Assembly: GCA_964342265.1 (NCBI GenBank)
Contig: CAYFFE010000002.1
Location: 10,001-74,000, forward strand
DNA: 64,000 bases
From: Halioxenophilus sp964342265
GTDB taxonomy: Bacteria; Pseudomonadota; Gammaproteobacteria; Pseudomonadales; Cellvibrionaceae
Direction: 5' to 3'
Shown: piece by piece, positions 36,311-44,741 of the stretch
Numbering within the stretch: the first letter of the stretch is position 1
How the letters are laid out: each line of letters starts with the position of its first letter
The notes under the pieces: model-generated
Told to the model about the DNA's origin: nothing
Database searches by the model: none
Seen by the model: the letters and a program-made list of their open reading frames with translations, nothing else
Program-made: the position numbers and the translations under genes

Positions 36311-36356
36311 AAAAAAGAATGCCGCTGGAACTCATCAAGCGGCATTCGTTGTTTTT
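36311..36356. terminator. Bidirectional intrinsic terminator between the toxin and the tetraheme cytochrome gene
   Basis: Stem GAATGCCGCT / AGCGGCATTC (36317-36347), with GTTGTTTTT after it on the plus strand and a run of A before it that gives a T-run on the minus strand. It serves both convergent genes. Confidence 0.93.
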
Positions 36357-36358
36357 AA

Positions 36359-36412
36359 CTAGCGATATTTATCGCGCTATCAGTATTTGTCGCTCTATCG
36401 GTATTTATCACT
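36359..36412 (-). repeat. Three 18-bp tandem copies spanning the stop codon of the tetraheme cytochrome gene
   Basis: On the minus strand the units are AGTGATAAATACCGATAG, AGCGACAAATACTGATAG and CGCGATAAATATCGCTAG. The first encodes the terminal SDKYR and stop; the other two repeat the same coding pattern after the stop. Confidence 0.93.
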
Positions 36413-37462
36413 ATAGTGGCCGTCACCAGTAGGCAACAAAGAATCCAACGCAGCTAAGTTTTTACCGTCGTGCTTTTTGGTAAATTCGCTAACCTGTTGA
36501 GAGATTTTATCGGCAGCCGATTTTAACGCACCGCTGTCTACCGCAGACAAATTAACACCGCCAGCCACTGATAAAATCTCTTTTATTTGTGGGGAGTTAA
36601 TTTTTCCGTTGGTGGCGTTTAGCTTTTCAATGTTTTTATTAATGCGTGTCGTCATAGCTGTGCGGAATTCACCAGCTTCTTTTGAGCGGCTTAAAGCGCG
36701 CATGCTGTATTCCAAATCAGTGGCTTGGCCTACAACATACAAAACACGTTTGCGCTCGGTACTTGCTGGTTTATTCTCTTCGCCGCCACTCCAAAATACA
36801 TTGTGACGAATTTCGCCTTGGGTCCAAGAAACCAATTCGAAGTCTTCGCTGCCGGCTTTGTGGCCACCCACGTTGACTAATTCCTCATTGGGAACGGTGT
36901 GACACGCCAAACAGTTACCGGCAATTAAATTAATTTGCGCTGGGCGAATTTGGCCAGCAGCAGCGGCAGCATTAATTCGCGCTTTGGCCTGCTCTGGGGT
37001 TTCGGCTTCGATACTACCGCCGGCGTAATCGCCGTGGCCTTCCACCCATTCAGCGGCTGCACCGTGGCAAGATTCGCAGGAGATACCGGCAATGGGTAAC
37101 GCATCTTCTTTGGTTTCACCAACCAATGTGTAGTGGCAAGCTACGCACGTACCGTCGGGCGCTTCGATGTCGTAAATGCCCAGTGCTTCTGAGATTTCAA
37201 AAGCTCGGTCGCTCGCGGGTAATTCATCGTAAGTTTTAAAGTGCGTAGTTTCTTCCCAAACGTCGTGCTCAGGTGAATGGCAATCTACACATTCGCCAGC
37301 GCCAATGGTCTTGGTAGGATCCAAAGTAAACTTGTGAACCGCCTCGGCTCCACTACCAGCACTTACAGATAATCCCAAAAATACGGTAGTCATTAACGCG
37401 GCTAATTTCGCGGTAGACGTTGTAACGGTGTATCGGCTAATCACAGGTTTGGCCTGCTGCAT
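36395..37462 (-). CDS. Periplasmic tetraheme cytochrome c (cytochrome c554-like)
   Basis: A 355-residue exported protein with four heme-c motifs: CVDCH (Cys58), CVACH (Cys106), CESCH (Cys129) and CLACH (Cys184). A signal peptide (about residues 17-38, ending SVSAGSGAEA) sends it to the periplasm. The N-terminal half resembles the cytochrome c554 family (heme motif, HFKTYDELPASD..., then further hemes); the C-terminal half is heme-free and helical. It is the third gene of an operon after a pentaheme cytochrome and an outer-membrane barrel, which suggests electron transfer at the outer membrane. The 3' end carries an 18-bp tandem repeat across the stop. Confidence 0.92.
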   Translation of the reverse strand: MQQAKPVISRYTVTTSTAKLAALMTTVFLGLSVSAGSGAEAVHKFTLDPTKTIGAGECVDCHSPEHDVWEETTHFKTYDELPASDRAFEISEALGIYDIEAPDGTCVACHYTLVGETKEDALPIAGISCESCHGAAAEWVEGHGDYAGGSIEAETPEQAKARINAAAAAGQIRPAQINLIAGNCLACHTVPNEELVNVGGHKAGSEDFELVSWTQGEIRHNVFWSGGEENKPASTERKRVLYVVGQATDLEYSMRALSRSKEAGEFRTAMTTRINKNIEKLNATNGKINSPQIKEILSVAGGVNLSAVDSGALKSAADKISQQVSEFTKKHDGKNLAALDSLLPTGDGHYSDKYR

Positions 37463-37511
37463 TGTTGTTCTCCCTAATCGTTTTATTTGATCCGCTAAAA
37501 ACGGATCGTTT

Positions 37512-38906
37512 TTAGAATCTCACGAGAATTTCGGTTCGAGCTCCCCAACCGGAATCAAAATTCTGGCGTTCTGCCACAAAACCATCTAAACGAGCAATAA
37601 AGCGTCGTCCTAAAGCGTGTTGATAACGAGCGGCTAACGCCACTTGCGTGCGTTCGGCGTCTTCATCGTAGGAATCGCGCGCGCCTAGTTCGAGAATTAA
37701 TTGGCGGCGATTGTTGGCGAAAAACATTTGATAACCCAAAGCACCGCCAAAACTCTCGATGGCATCGTTAGAAAGCGGCGCGCCGTAGCCGCCCAAACCC
37801 ACGGCGGCAAACGAAATACCCACAATACCCAAAGGTCCGCCAGTAGCTAGATCGCGTGAGGCAGGCTGAAATTCGTCGATGCCGTAAAATAAATTGATGT
37901 AGACATTATCGAACGTGTGTGCCGGCACCCAAGACATTTCGCTCACTAACAAAGTACCGCCGGTGGTGAGTGATGTTTCGTCATCACCGGGTTCGGAATG
38001 CACCGCGCGAAACGCCGTATTGAGTTTACCAAAGCGCTGAATAGCACTAATCCCTAACCAATAACCATCGCCGGTTTCATCGGAGTTGACGGTGGCAAAA
38101 TCCAGGTTAACCGTACTTTTTGCAAAGTCAGACTCGGTAAAAATACCAAAGAAATCCGCTTCTTCGTCTTCAATATTATTGGAGCGATTCACTTCGTTCC
38201 AAGCGTACACAAAAGCGACTCGCGTATTGTTGTTACCCAATAACGACAGATTATTGCGCGCTAGCGCAATGGAATCCATATTGTCGTTAACGATGGTGCC
38301 TTCCTGGAAGAAAATCTGCTGTCGGCCAATGGATAAATCCAAATCCAAAGGACGATTAACACCACCGCCGTTTAGTTTAGGGAATAATTCCGCTAAATTG
38401 ACTTCAATAAATGCCAGAGAAACATCCAAAGTGGGATCGATATCCTCTTCTTCTGGCTCAAAACGGCGGCCAAAAAACTCACCGTCTTCATCGAAACTGC
38501 GCACGCCAACAACAATACGGTCGGCTTGCGAAAGTGTTAATTGGCCAAATAAATCGATGCGATTGGCCCACTCGCTAAATTGTTCGTCTCCGGTGGCCGG
38601 TTCGTAATCCACATAAGCTGCACCAGAGCGAACCTCACCCCACGCCACAAAGCTCGGTTGCCAAACAGCGCCGGTGGGAATTTCGAAACCGGCACTAATG
38701 TTGCCAGCGCCGAGAAAGCGATCGCCAATTTCGATCAAAGGCGGCACACGATCAGGCACCTCGTCGATTTGCATGGGCTTAGGCTCGGAAGACAATTCAC
38801 TACCCGCCGCATTTACTAATACTGGCACAGTGCAAAAACCCAACGCGACGGCTAATGAAAAAGGTTTCAGCGAACGATTTGTGTTGGCAAAAATAAGATT
38901 ACTCAT
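37512..38906 (-). CDS. Outer-membrane beta-barrel protein of the cytochrome operon
   Basis: A 464-residue protein from ATG 38906, which overlaps the stop of the pentaheme gene by eight bases; the frame extends to 38942, but this start is favoured. A signal peptide ends near LVNAAGSE. The rest alternates short hydrophobic strands (IVVGVRSF, LDLSIGRQQIFF, RRQLILELGARDSY) and acidic loops, and it ends in phenylalanine (TEILVRF), the outer-membrane barrel signature. It has no heme motif. It lies between two multiheme cytochrome genes, as porins do in porin-cytochrome conduits, but at this length it is smaller than MtrB-type barrels. An alginate/porin-like transport role is an alternative. Confidence 0.85.
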   Translation of the reverse strand: MSNLIFANTNRSLKPFSLAVALGFCTVPVLVNAAGSELSSEPKPMQIDEVPDRVPPLIEIGDRFLGAGNISAGFEIPTGAVWQPSFVAWGEVRSGAAYVDYEPATGDEQFSEWANRIDLFGQLTLSQADRIVVGVRSFDEDGEFFGRRFEPEEEDIDPTLDVSLAFIEVNLAELFPKLNGGGVNRPLDLDLSIGRQQIFFQEGTIVNDNMDSIALARNNLSLLGNNNTRVAFVYAWNEVNRSNNIEDEEADFFGIFTESDFAKSTVNLDFATVNSDETGDGYWLGISAIQRFGKLNTAFRAVHSEPGDDETSLTTGGTLLVSEMSWVPAHTFDNVYINLFYGIDEFQPASRDLATGGPLGIVGISFAAVGLGGYGAPLSNDAIESFGGALGYQMFFANNRRQLILELGARDSYDEDAERTQVALAARYQHALGRRFIARLDGFVAERQNFDSGWGARTEILVRF

Positions 38907-40767
38907 TGGTTTGCGCCACCGTTTGTTTGCTGTGAATGTCAAACTCCATTTCTTTGTGCCACAGCACTTGGTGACCTTCTACAATGGAGTCGCCAATTTC
39001 TTTTGCGCTCATGCCGTAGTCGAAACCCACTTCCTGAATGTCCGACAGCAAGTTAATCGGCACCATGCCAGCGATTAATTTCACGTCCAACTTGTAAGGC
39101 CCAGCACCGGACAATTCGCTGCCTTTAATTTTGTAATTAACGATTCGTTCGTTGCCCGGCAAAATAACTTGCTTGTGTTTACGGGCACCGCGCGGACGAC
39201 CGTACACACCACTGGAGCGCGTTTCGGGGCGCACAAAGGGCAGCGGATCTATGGATACGTTAATGGGAATAATTTGCTCACGCTCGCCACCGCGAATATT
39301 GCGGGTTAGGAATTTACTCTGCAGCGAGAACAATTGATCATCCAACGGAATTTCGCCGTTGTGAACATACAGCGAATGGGTATCGCGCAAATCACCGTTG
39401 GGATCTAAATCGCCGGATTTAAACAACACGTCGCCGTTGGCATCGGTTAAAGTTACCCGCAAAAATACCAATCGTTCCGCATCAAATCCGGTAGGCACGC
39501 CATGACCATCGGTACCATTGCTCACCACTACTTTAAATTTAATGCCTTTTTCATCGGCTTTAATGGGTTCGATATCACTTAATCGATAACCCACTTGCAA
39601 TAACTCTAGGCGTTTTTGTTCGATCTCTTCCAACAAGCCCAGTTGTTCATTCAAAACAGCGCGCGCTCGAACGCGGCGGGTTTTAGAACGCCATTTTCTT
39701 GGGAAGTCGTAGGCATCGCGATTTTTACGGGCTTTAGCTTCAAATTCGTCCGTGCCCCACCACTGTTCGTTTTTGGTAACCGGATCGCGCCATTCAAATT
39801 CCAGCCACTCTTCCATGGTTGCCAGTTTTTGTGCGTCGGTGTTGTGCGGGAATAACGCGGGGTGAATAACCGAGTAATCCGGCCCGGGGAACATGTGATT
39901 GGTTAGCTTGCGCGGAGGCGTGTGATAAGGCTCGCTGCGACCTTGGCTGATTTCTGCCGCAGGACCGTACTCGTACTCTGAGGCGATGCCTTGCTTGGTT
40001 GCCATATGGCAATCCTGACACGTCTCTCCCCGTGCTGCCGCTGGTGAATAGTTGTATTCACTAAAGGCATCTTCCAATCGGAAACCATTACGCAAGCGCA
40101 CATCGTGACACGTACCGCAAAACTCTGAGGAGCTAATAGTTTTAAATTTAACGGCATCGGCGTGAATGGCTCGACCGCGTTCGCCCCGCTCGGGATTAAC
40201 TCGACATTCGTCATCGTTTAAGCAGTCTTTTAAGCCTTCGTTACCAGAGGGGCCAAATACCGGATCGTAAATATCACCTTCAACCATGGCCAGACGACCA
40301 CTGATTCGACCGTAGGCTTTATCCACTCGGTGGCAAACAATGCAGGTAACGCCTTCGCGCGAGGTTGGATGGCGATCCAAGTTGGACATAAACAGCGGCT
40401 CTTCCAAATTCATGCCCACAGGTGTGTGGCATCGAATACAAAAATCGCCGTTGGTGCCGTTACTGCGTTTTAAAATGGTGCCATGCATGGCGTTAAAGAC
40501 GGGACTTAGCTGCGCGTAAGCGTGGGGAGAAACACTCCATTCGCGGTACTGTTTAGGATGGCACGCCGCGCATTTGGAGGCCTCGGGGAAGCGGCTGCTG
40601 ATCATTACTTCAGCGTGTAAACGCGCTGCGGCTTCTTCTTTGGCAGAGAGTTTTTCGGACTCTTCACCATTGGCACCCGCTGCGATCCCCAACATTGTTA
40701 CCACAAAACAGCTTAATAGCATCCACTGTTTTGCCGCACAGGTTAACCTGGTTTTTACTACGCTCAT
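38899..40767 (-). CDS. Periplasmic pentaheme cytochrome c
   Basis: A 622-residue exported protein with five heme-c motifs: CAACH (Cys66), CIRCH (Cys110), CIVCH (Cys142), CGTCH (Cys217) and CQDCH (Cys250). The last ~370 residues have no heme and look beta-rich near the C-terminus (FKVVVSNGTDGHGVPTGFDAERLVFLRV), a fold seen at the end of several multiheme cytochromes. A signal peptide (about residues 12-34, ending GANGEE) is present. It is the first gene of the three-gene operon with the barrel and the tetraheme cytochrome. Its redox partner is unknown; no known catalytic signature (nitrite, sulfite, tetrathionate) is visible. Confidence 0.92.
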   Translation of the reverse strand: MSVVKTRLTCAAKQWMLLSCFVVTMLGIAAGANGEESEKLSAKEEAAARLHAEVMISSRFPEASKCAACHPKQYREWSVSPHAYAQLSPVFNAMHGTILKRSNGTNGDFCIRCHTPVGMNLEEPLFMSNLDRHPTSREGVTCIVCHRVDKAYGRISGRLAMVEGDIYDPVFGPSGNEGLKDCLNDDECRVNPERGERGRAIHADAVKFKTISSSEFCGTCHDVRLRNGFRLEDAFSEYNYSPAAARGETCQDCHMATKQGIASEYEYGPAAEISQGRSEPYHTPPRKLTNHMFPGPDYSVIHPALFPHNTDAQKLATMEEWLEFEWRDPVTKNEQWWGTDEFEAKARKNRDAYDFPRKWRSKTRRVRARAVLNEQLGLLEEIEQKRLELLQVGYRLSDIEPIKADEKGIKFKVVVSNGTDGHGVPTGFDAERLVFLRVTLTDANGDVLFKSGDLDPNGDLRDTHSLYVHNGEIPLDDQLFSLQSKFLTRNIRGGEREQIIPINVSIDPLPFVRPETRSSGVYGRPRGARKHKQVILPGNERIVNYKIKGSELSGAGPYKLDVKLIAGMVPINLLSDIQEVGFDYGMSAKEIGDSIVEGHQVLWHKEMEFDIHSKQTVAQTNE

Positions 40768-41174
40768 TTATTGCCTCCTTGTAATACCAGACACACGGCA
40801 TGACACTTAAAAAAATTAAAGGAATCTTCAAAGTACTTACCGAAAAATGTACTCGAAGATTCCTAAAAATAAAGCCTTATTAACTCACTTAAACGACCTG
40901 CATTATTTAAAACTTATAACTTGTAACTTATAAAAGGTGCAGTGAATTTTGGGCCGAATATTTTGTTTCAATAACGCTGTAAAACTGAGAGTTGTTATGG
41001 TGAATTCTTGTTTTGGAGCTATCGACCAAAGACAGAAACACTTTTATTAATCTACCGGCAAGTGTAGACGATATTTTGTTAACCTAACGTGCAGAATGCT
41101 GCGGTGCCGCATCCCAATACTTTTTTATGGACTTTTTTGGAATAAAAACAAAAACTCTAATTAAGAGTATATTT

Positions 41175-41208
41175 ATCGACATCCGTAACCAATGGATGTC
41201 GATTTTTA
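41175..41208 (+). terminator. Orphan terminator-like hairpin on the plus strand
   Basis: Arms ATCGACATCC (41175-41184) and GGATGTCGAT (41194-41203) close a nine-base loop and are followed by TTTTTATG. No plus-strand gene ends here; it may terminate a small RNA or protect a boundary. Confidence 0.65.
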
Positions 41209-41474
41209 TGATTAGCCTTTCTTAGGAGTAACCGTTTTTATCACTTTTCAGTGGCTAATCAACAAACGTCCACTTCCCCATAGCAACTAAGATACGCAGT
41301 CCTTAGCGGAAAATACAAACGTCTAATTTAATCGCCCTATGGAGAAAATTAAAAGCATTTATTGAACCTGAAAAACATAAGAAAGGTTAAGATTACGAAC
41401 GCTTCTTATCTGACCAAACAGTTTTTTCCGCTCAAAAAGCCAATCAGCGAAATTAACTAATCGGTTAACCAGGG

Positions 41475-41512
41475 AACCTCTGATTAACTCTGGGATGAAT
41501 TAATCAGAGGTT
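41475..41512. repeat. Inverted repeat with 13-bp perfect arms
   Basis: AACCTCTGATTAA (41475-41487) and TTAATCAGAGGTT (41500-41512) are exact reverse complements around a 12-base loop. It lies about 70 bp after the FHA-decaheme stop codon (minus strand) but lacks a T-run. Related sequence occurs at 29035-29059 and 12510-12524. Confidence 0.88.
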
Positions 41513-41583
41513 TCTCAGAAAAATACTCTTGCCTAAATGGCGAAGACTCTACAACACGCCTGCTCTTTAAAAACCCGCTCGAA

Positions 41584-43845
41584 CTAGGGTTCATCGATCG
41601 TGTTAAACGCTGTTTCCAATAATTTCATGGATTGGTGGCTTTCCATGGCCTTTGGCGAGATATGGTAGTTGTGGCAAGTAATGCATTGCTCGCTGGCTTG
41701 CAGATTTTTACCGTGGCAAGTGCCACAGATTTCCTGATTAACCGGCGCGAAGTTGCTGATATAAGCCGAAGGCCCGGCGTCGGCGTTGTAAGCGTCGAGA
41801 ACTTCTGTGTCTTCATCTAATTGATGGCACAAACCGCAAGTCTCGTTATCGCCCTCGCCCACATGCGGTGCGTGAGAATACCAAGTGTATTCCTTTAACA
41901 TGGGCGGATGTTGTGTGGCTTGCCAAGCAAAGCGTGTAATGCCGTCTTCATCAGTGCTGCGGCTATGGCATTTTGTACAACGTCCAGCGCCTTTAGCATC
42001 GCCACCAGAGGCGTGAATATCGGCTAGAGAATCCAATAATTCTTCCGCCGCTTGGCGCACCGTAAATTGGTCGTCATCGCCGGGTTCTTTGCGGCTAACA
42101 ATCTCAGAAGTCACATCCACCCATTCGCGAATAAACGCATCGCCATGGCCTGAGGGTAAATATTGCAATGAATATCGATCCTCTTGCCAACTGCCCGTAA
42201 GCACCCATTCCACACCGGGAATTCGCCCTTCGGTCATGGGCATGGCTTTGGTGGACTCGCGATCTTTGAAGGTCTCGGGCATGGCCTCGGTTAAAGCACT
42301 TTGGTAATTATCGTAATCGGTTTCGGAATACCAAATCGTGGCGATGCTACTGACCAAATCGGCGGACAACTGGCCGCTGAGTGCCGCTGATTGTCGAATG
42401 GTTAGCGGTTGCGATAAATGAGCCGATACGCGCGAAAACAAGGTAGTTGATGGATTCTCGGAAAGATCCAACAGCAATCGCCGCAATCCCCACAGCACCG
42501 TGTACACATCTTGCAGTTGCTCGGGCTCAGCACCGCGCAATTTTCTCAATTGAATTTTTGATTGCTTTAAACGCGCCAAGGCCGGAGCCACGTCGCCATC
42601 GAGCATTAATAAAAATTCAGTCATCGGCGTTAACCCTAAACGAGTTATTCCCGTGCGACTGCTGCGACGAGTGGATTCTGGCCATACACCCAAAGCTGGA
42701 TCGCCATCAATAGTGCGGGTATCAAGGGCGGGTAAATTTAATAACGGAATGGGATCGGACGAGCTAATCTGATCGCCATGGTGAAACACTTTGCTGTCCG
42801 GCCCACTGGTATCGGCGGTTTGTAAATCGCTGTGGCAATTGACGCACATGCTTTCGAACGAGCCGGTGGTCTGATGACCGCCGCCCGGTTCCAGCGTGTG
42901 GCAATTTTTGCAGACAAAGCTTTTTTCGGTTTCTGTAAAATGCTGATTGGAATGACTGGCGTGGTCGAAAATAATTTCTGGCCGCTGCGGATTGGGGTAG
43001 TTGGTAAATTCCGCATGACCTTTGGTTAAGGTACCTGGCGAATGGCACATGGCGCAATCCGAGCCGGAGGCATCCACTAGCACATCGGCCCCTTCATGCT
43101 CGGCATGGCAAGTACGACAACTGGCTTCGCTGTGTCCGACTTCTAAAAAAGCGTCGTCGGAGGCATGACTGAACATACCTTCGTGACAATTTTTACACGC
43201 ACTATCCGACACACGGGAAAATAGCTCGGTGTGACACACCGAACAATTATCGCCGATTGCCAACCGGTGAGCAGGATGCAGCGAACCGGTGGTCCACAGT
43301 GCATCACTCAGCCAATTGGAGCTAACCGCAACCGGCTCGGATGGATCCAAATTGTTGCGTTTTTTATCGAGTTGCGTGGCAATAAACGGCACCGCAAAAC
43401 AAAACACCAACACCAATCCCACCAAAACCCAAGCGGGCCAACGCACGGAAATACGTGTTTCATCCAACGAAGTGCGGTAAATGGACTTTTGGATATTGTT
43501 GATGTTGATGTCGCGGCTGTTTTCGATGAGTGCAAAATCAAATCCAGGCGGCGGCTTTATCACGGTATATTGACTGGCGCCAATGATAAATTCATCGCCC
43601 ACCGACAACGGCGCTTTTTTAACTTCTTCGCCGTTAAGCAGAATTTTGCCAGAACCCAGCGCACGAATTTTGGCAATTTTTTTAAAGGTAATTACTGCGT
43701 GGCGAGATTGTACTTTGGGGCCGGTAACATTAAGAATATTGCCCGGTTCGCTACCCAGCGTAATTTCATCCACGCTAAGTTCTAGATCGTGGAAGGTCCT
43801 GTAGTTTTCACGGGAAACGGATTGTCTGACTAATATGCTCGTCAC
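41584..43845 (-). CDS. FHA domain - membrane helix - decaheme cytochrome c fusion
   Basis: A 753-residue protein with an unusual architecture. Residues about 25-95 form an FHA (phosphothreonine-reading) domain, with LGSEPGN and the conserved SRHA at 47-50; the usual NGT is replaced by LNG. One helix (about 137-157, WPAWVLVGLVLVFCFAVPF) follows. Then come ten CXXCH heme motifs: six at Cys201, 217, 243, 264, 312 and 334, and four at Cys623, 670, 707 and 721, separated by about 285 heme-free residues. Heme attachment requires the C-terminal part to be periplasmic, so the FHA domain is cytoplasmic. The gene follows the cytochrome-b-like gene by five bases. I know of no named protein with this layout. 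Confidence 0.93.
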   Translation of the reverse strand: MTSILVRQSVSRENYRTFHDLELSVDEITLGSEPGNILNVTGPKVQSRHAVITFKKIAKIRALGSGKILLNGEEVKKAPLSVGDEFIIGASQYTVIKPPPGFDFALIENSRDININNIQKSIYRTSLDETRISVRWPAWVLVGLVLVFCFAVPFIATQLDKKRNNLDPSEPVAVSSNWLSDALWTTGSLHPAHRLAIGDNCSVCHTELFSRVSDSACKNCHEGMFSHASDDAFLEVGHSEASCRTCHAEHEGADVLVDASGSDCAMCHSPGTLTKGHAEFTNYPNPQRPEIIFDHASHSNQHFTETEKSFVCKNCHTLEPGGGHQTTGSFESMCVNCHSDLQTADTSGPDSKVFHHGDQISSSDPIPLLNLPALDTRTIDGDPALGVWPESTRRSSRTGITRLGLTPMTEFLLMLDGDVAPALARLKQSKIQLRKLRGAEPEQLQDVYTVLWGLRRLLLDLSENPSTTLFSRVSAHLSQPLTIRQSAALSGQLSADLVSSIATIWYSETDYDNYQSALTEAMPETFKDRESTKAMPMTEGRIPGVEWVLTGSWQEDRYSLQYLPSGHGDAFIREWVDVTSEIVSRKEPGDDDQFTVRQAAEELLDSLADIHASGGDAKGAGRCTKCHSRSTDEDGITRFAWQATQHPPMLKEYTWYSHAPHVGEGDNETCGLCHQLDEDTEVLDAYNADAGPSAYISNFAPVNQEICGTCHGKNLQASEQCITCHNYHISPKAMESHQSMKLLETAFNTIDEP

Positions 43846-43850
43846 TCAGA

Positions 43851-44741
43851 TCACCAATACATAAAAACCACAACAATATGAATCAACATTGCACACAGCA
43901 ATGCCGCCGATACGGGCACATGAAAAACACGCCATACTCTGAGCCATCCCTGAAATTGCACATCTTTGCGAATTCGCACCAGCAATTGTTGTCTTCGCGC
44001 GATAACCGAAACCAATTCGGTTAGGGCATCGGCCTCGTCTTTGTTGTGCACTCGTGGTGCACGTCGGGCAACAAACTCTAAAACACGCGACTGTTTGGGA
44101 TTGGCCACCACATCGCCCTGCTGAGTTTCATCCACATCGCCAGGCTGTAAAAAGGTGGATTTATCCAAGGCAAATAATTGATCGAGAATGCCGCCACCAA
44201 TCACCGTGCCATAGATGGAACTGCGCACCGCAAGTTCGGTGTCGGGTGCGCAGTGCTCGCACAACGACAAACAATGAGTATTTACTCGACGCAGCTCATC
44301 AAACATATTGGCCCGACGCACGCCTTTGCGATTCTCTGACGCGCGGCGCGGCACCATGTGGTACAACAACATGCCAAACATACCGCTGGCGACAACAATG
44401 ACCAACAAACTGTAGGCCACTGTGTGGATGTTCCAGCCTATTTGCGCGCCATTGTGCAACGTGGCAATGGCCAGCACCGCAATCCCCAAATACACATGCG
44501 CAGACATCCAATCCTGCAACCGGCCTTTGGCCGTGTAATAGCGCTTGCGAATGCCCAGAGCCGCCAACCACAGCACCAAAACCGCAGCCACACCACCCAG
44601 TGTATAACCTTGCCAACTGCTACCACCGGGCGGCAATTCGGTGCCTTGGCTTAAAAACAACAGCAGGCAAACCACAAACAGGGCCACTGCAATCCAGCCA
44701 TAGGTGCCCCGGCGAAACGTTAAAATGCCAGTGCCAATCAT
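43851..44741 (-). CDS. Cytochrome-b-like integral membrane protein
   Basis: A 296-residue protein from ATG 44741, which shares one base with the stop of the preceding gene (TAATG); the longer frame to 44855 lies inside that gene and is unlikely. Helices: GWIAVALFVVCLLLFL, YTLGGVAAVLVLWLAAL, WMSAHVYLGIAVLAIATLH, HTVAYSLLVIVVASGMFGMLLYH and, at the C-terminus, FHVPVSAALLCAMLIHIVVVF. Paired His residues within helices suggest b-type heme binding, as in ferric-reductase or cytochrome b561-type subunits. A soluble loop with HCLSLCEHC lies between the last two helices. It probably passes electrons from the cytoplasmic Fe-S/FAD protein to the decaheme protein. Confidence 0.8.
   Translation of the reverse strand: MIGTGILTFRRGTYGWIAVALFVVCLLLFLSQGTELPPGGSSWQGYTLGGVAAVLVLWLAALGIRKRYYTAKGRLQDWMSAHVYLGIAVLAIATLHNGAQIGWNIHTVAYSLLVIVVASGMFGMLLYHMVPRRASENRKGVRRANMFDELRRVNTHCLSLCEHCAPDTELAVRSSIYGTVIGGGILDQLFALDKSTFLQPGDVDETQQGDVVANPKQSRVLEFVARRAPRVHNKDEADALTELVSVIARRQQLLVRIRKDVQFQGWLRVWRVFHVPVSAALLCAMLIHIVVVFMYW

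Larger units (their letters stand above)
40768..41583. other. Long intergenic region between the two cytochrome operons
   Basis: 816 bp without a credible gene. It holds the promoter of the pentaheme operon (left part, minus strand), a 7-bp unit repeated three times near 40911-40933, a small hairpin TGCGG-TG-CCGCA (41100-41111), a plus-oriented terminator-like hairpin (41175-41208) and a 13-bp-arm palindrome (41475-41512). Confidence 0.6.
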
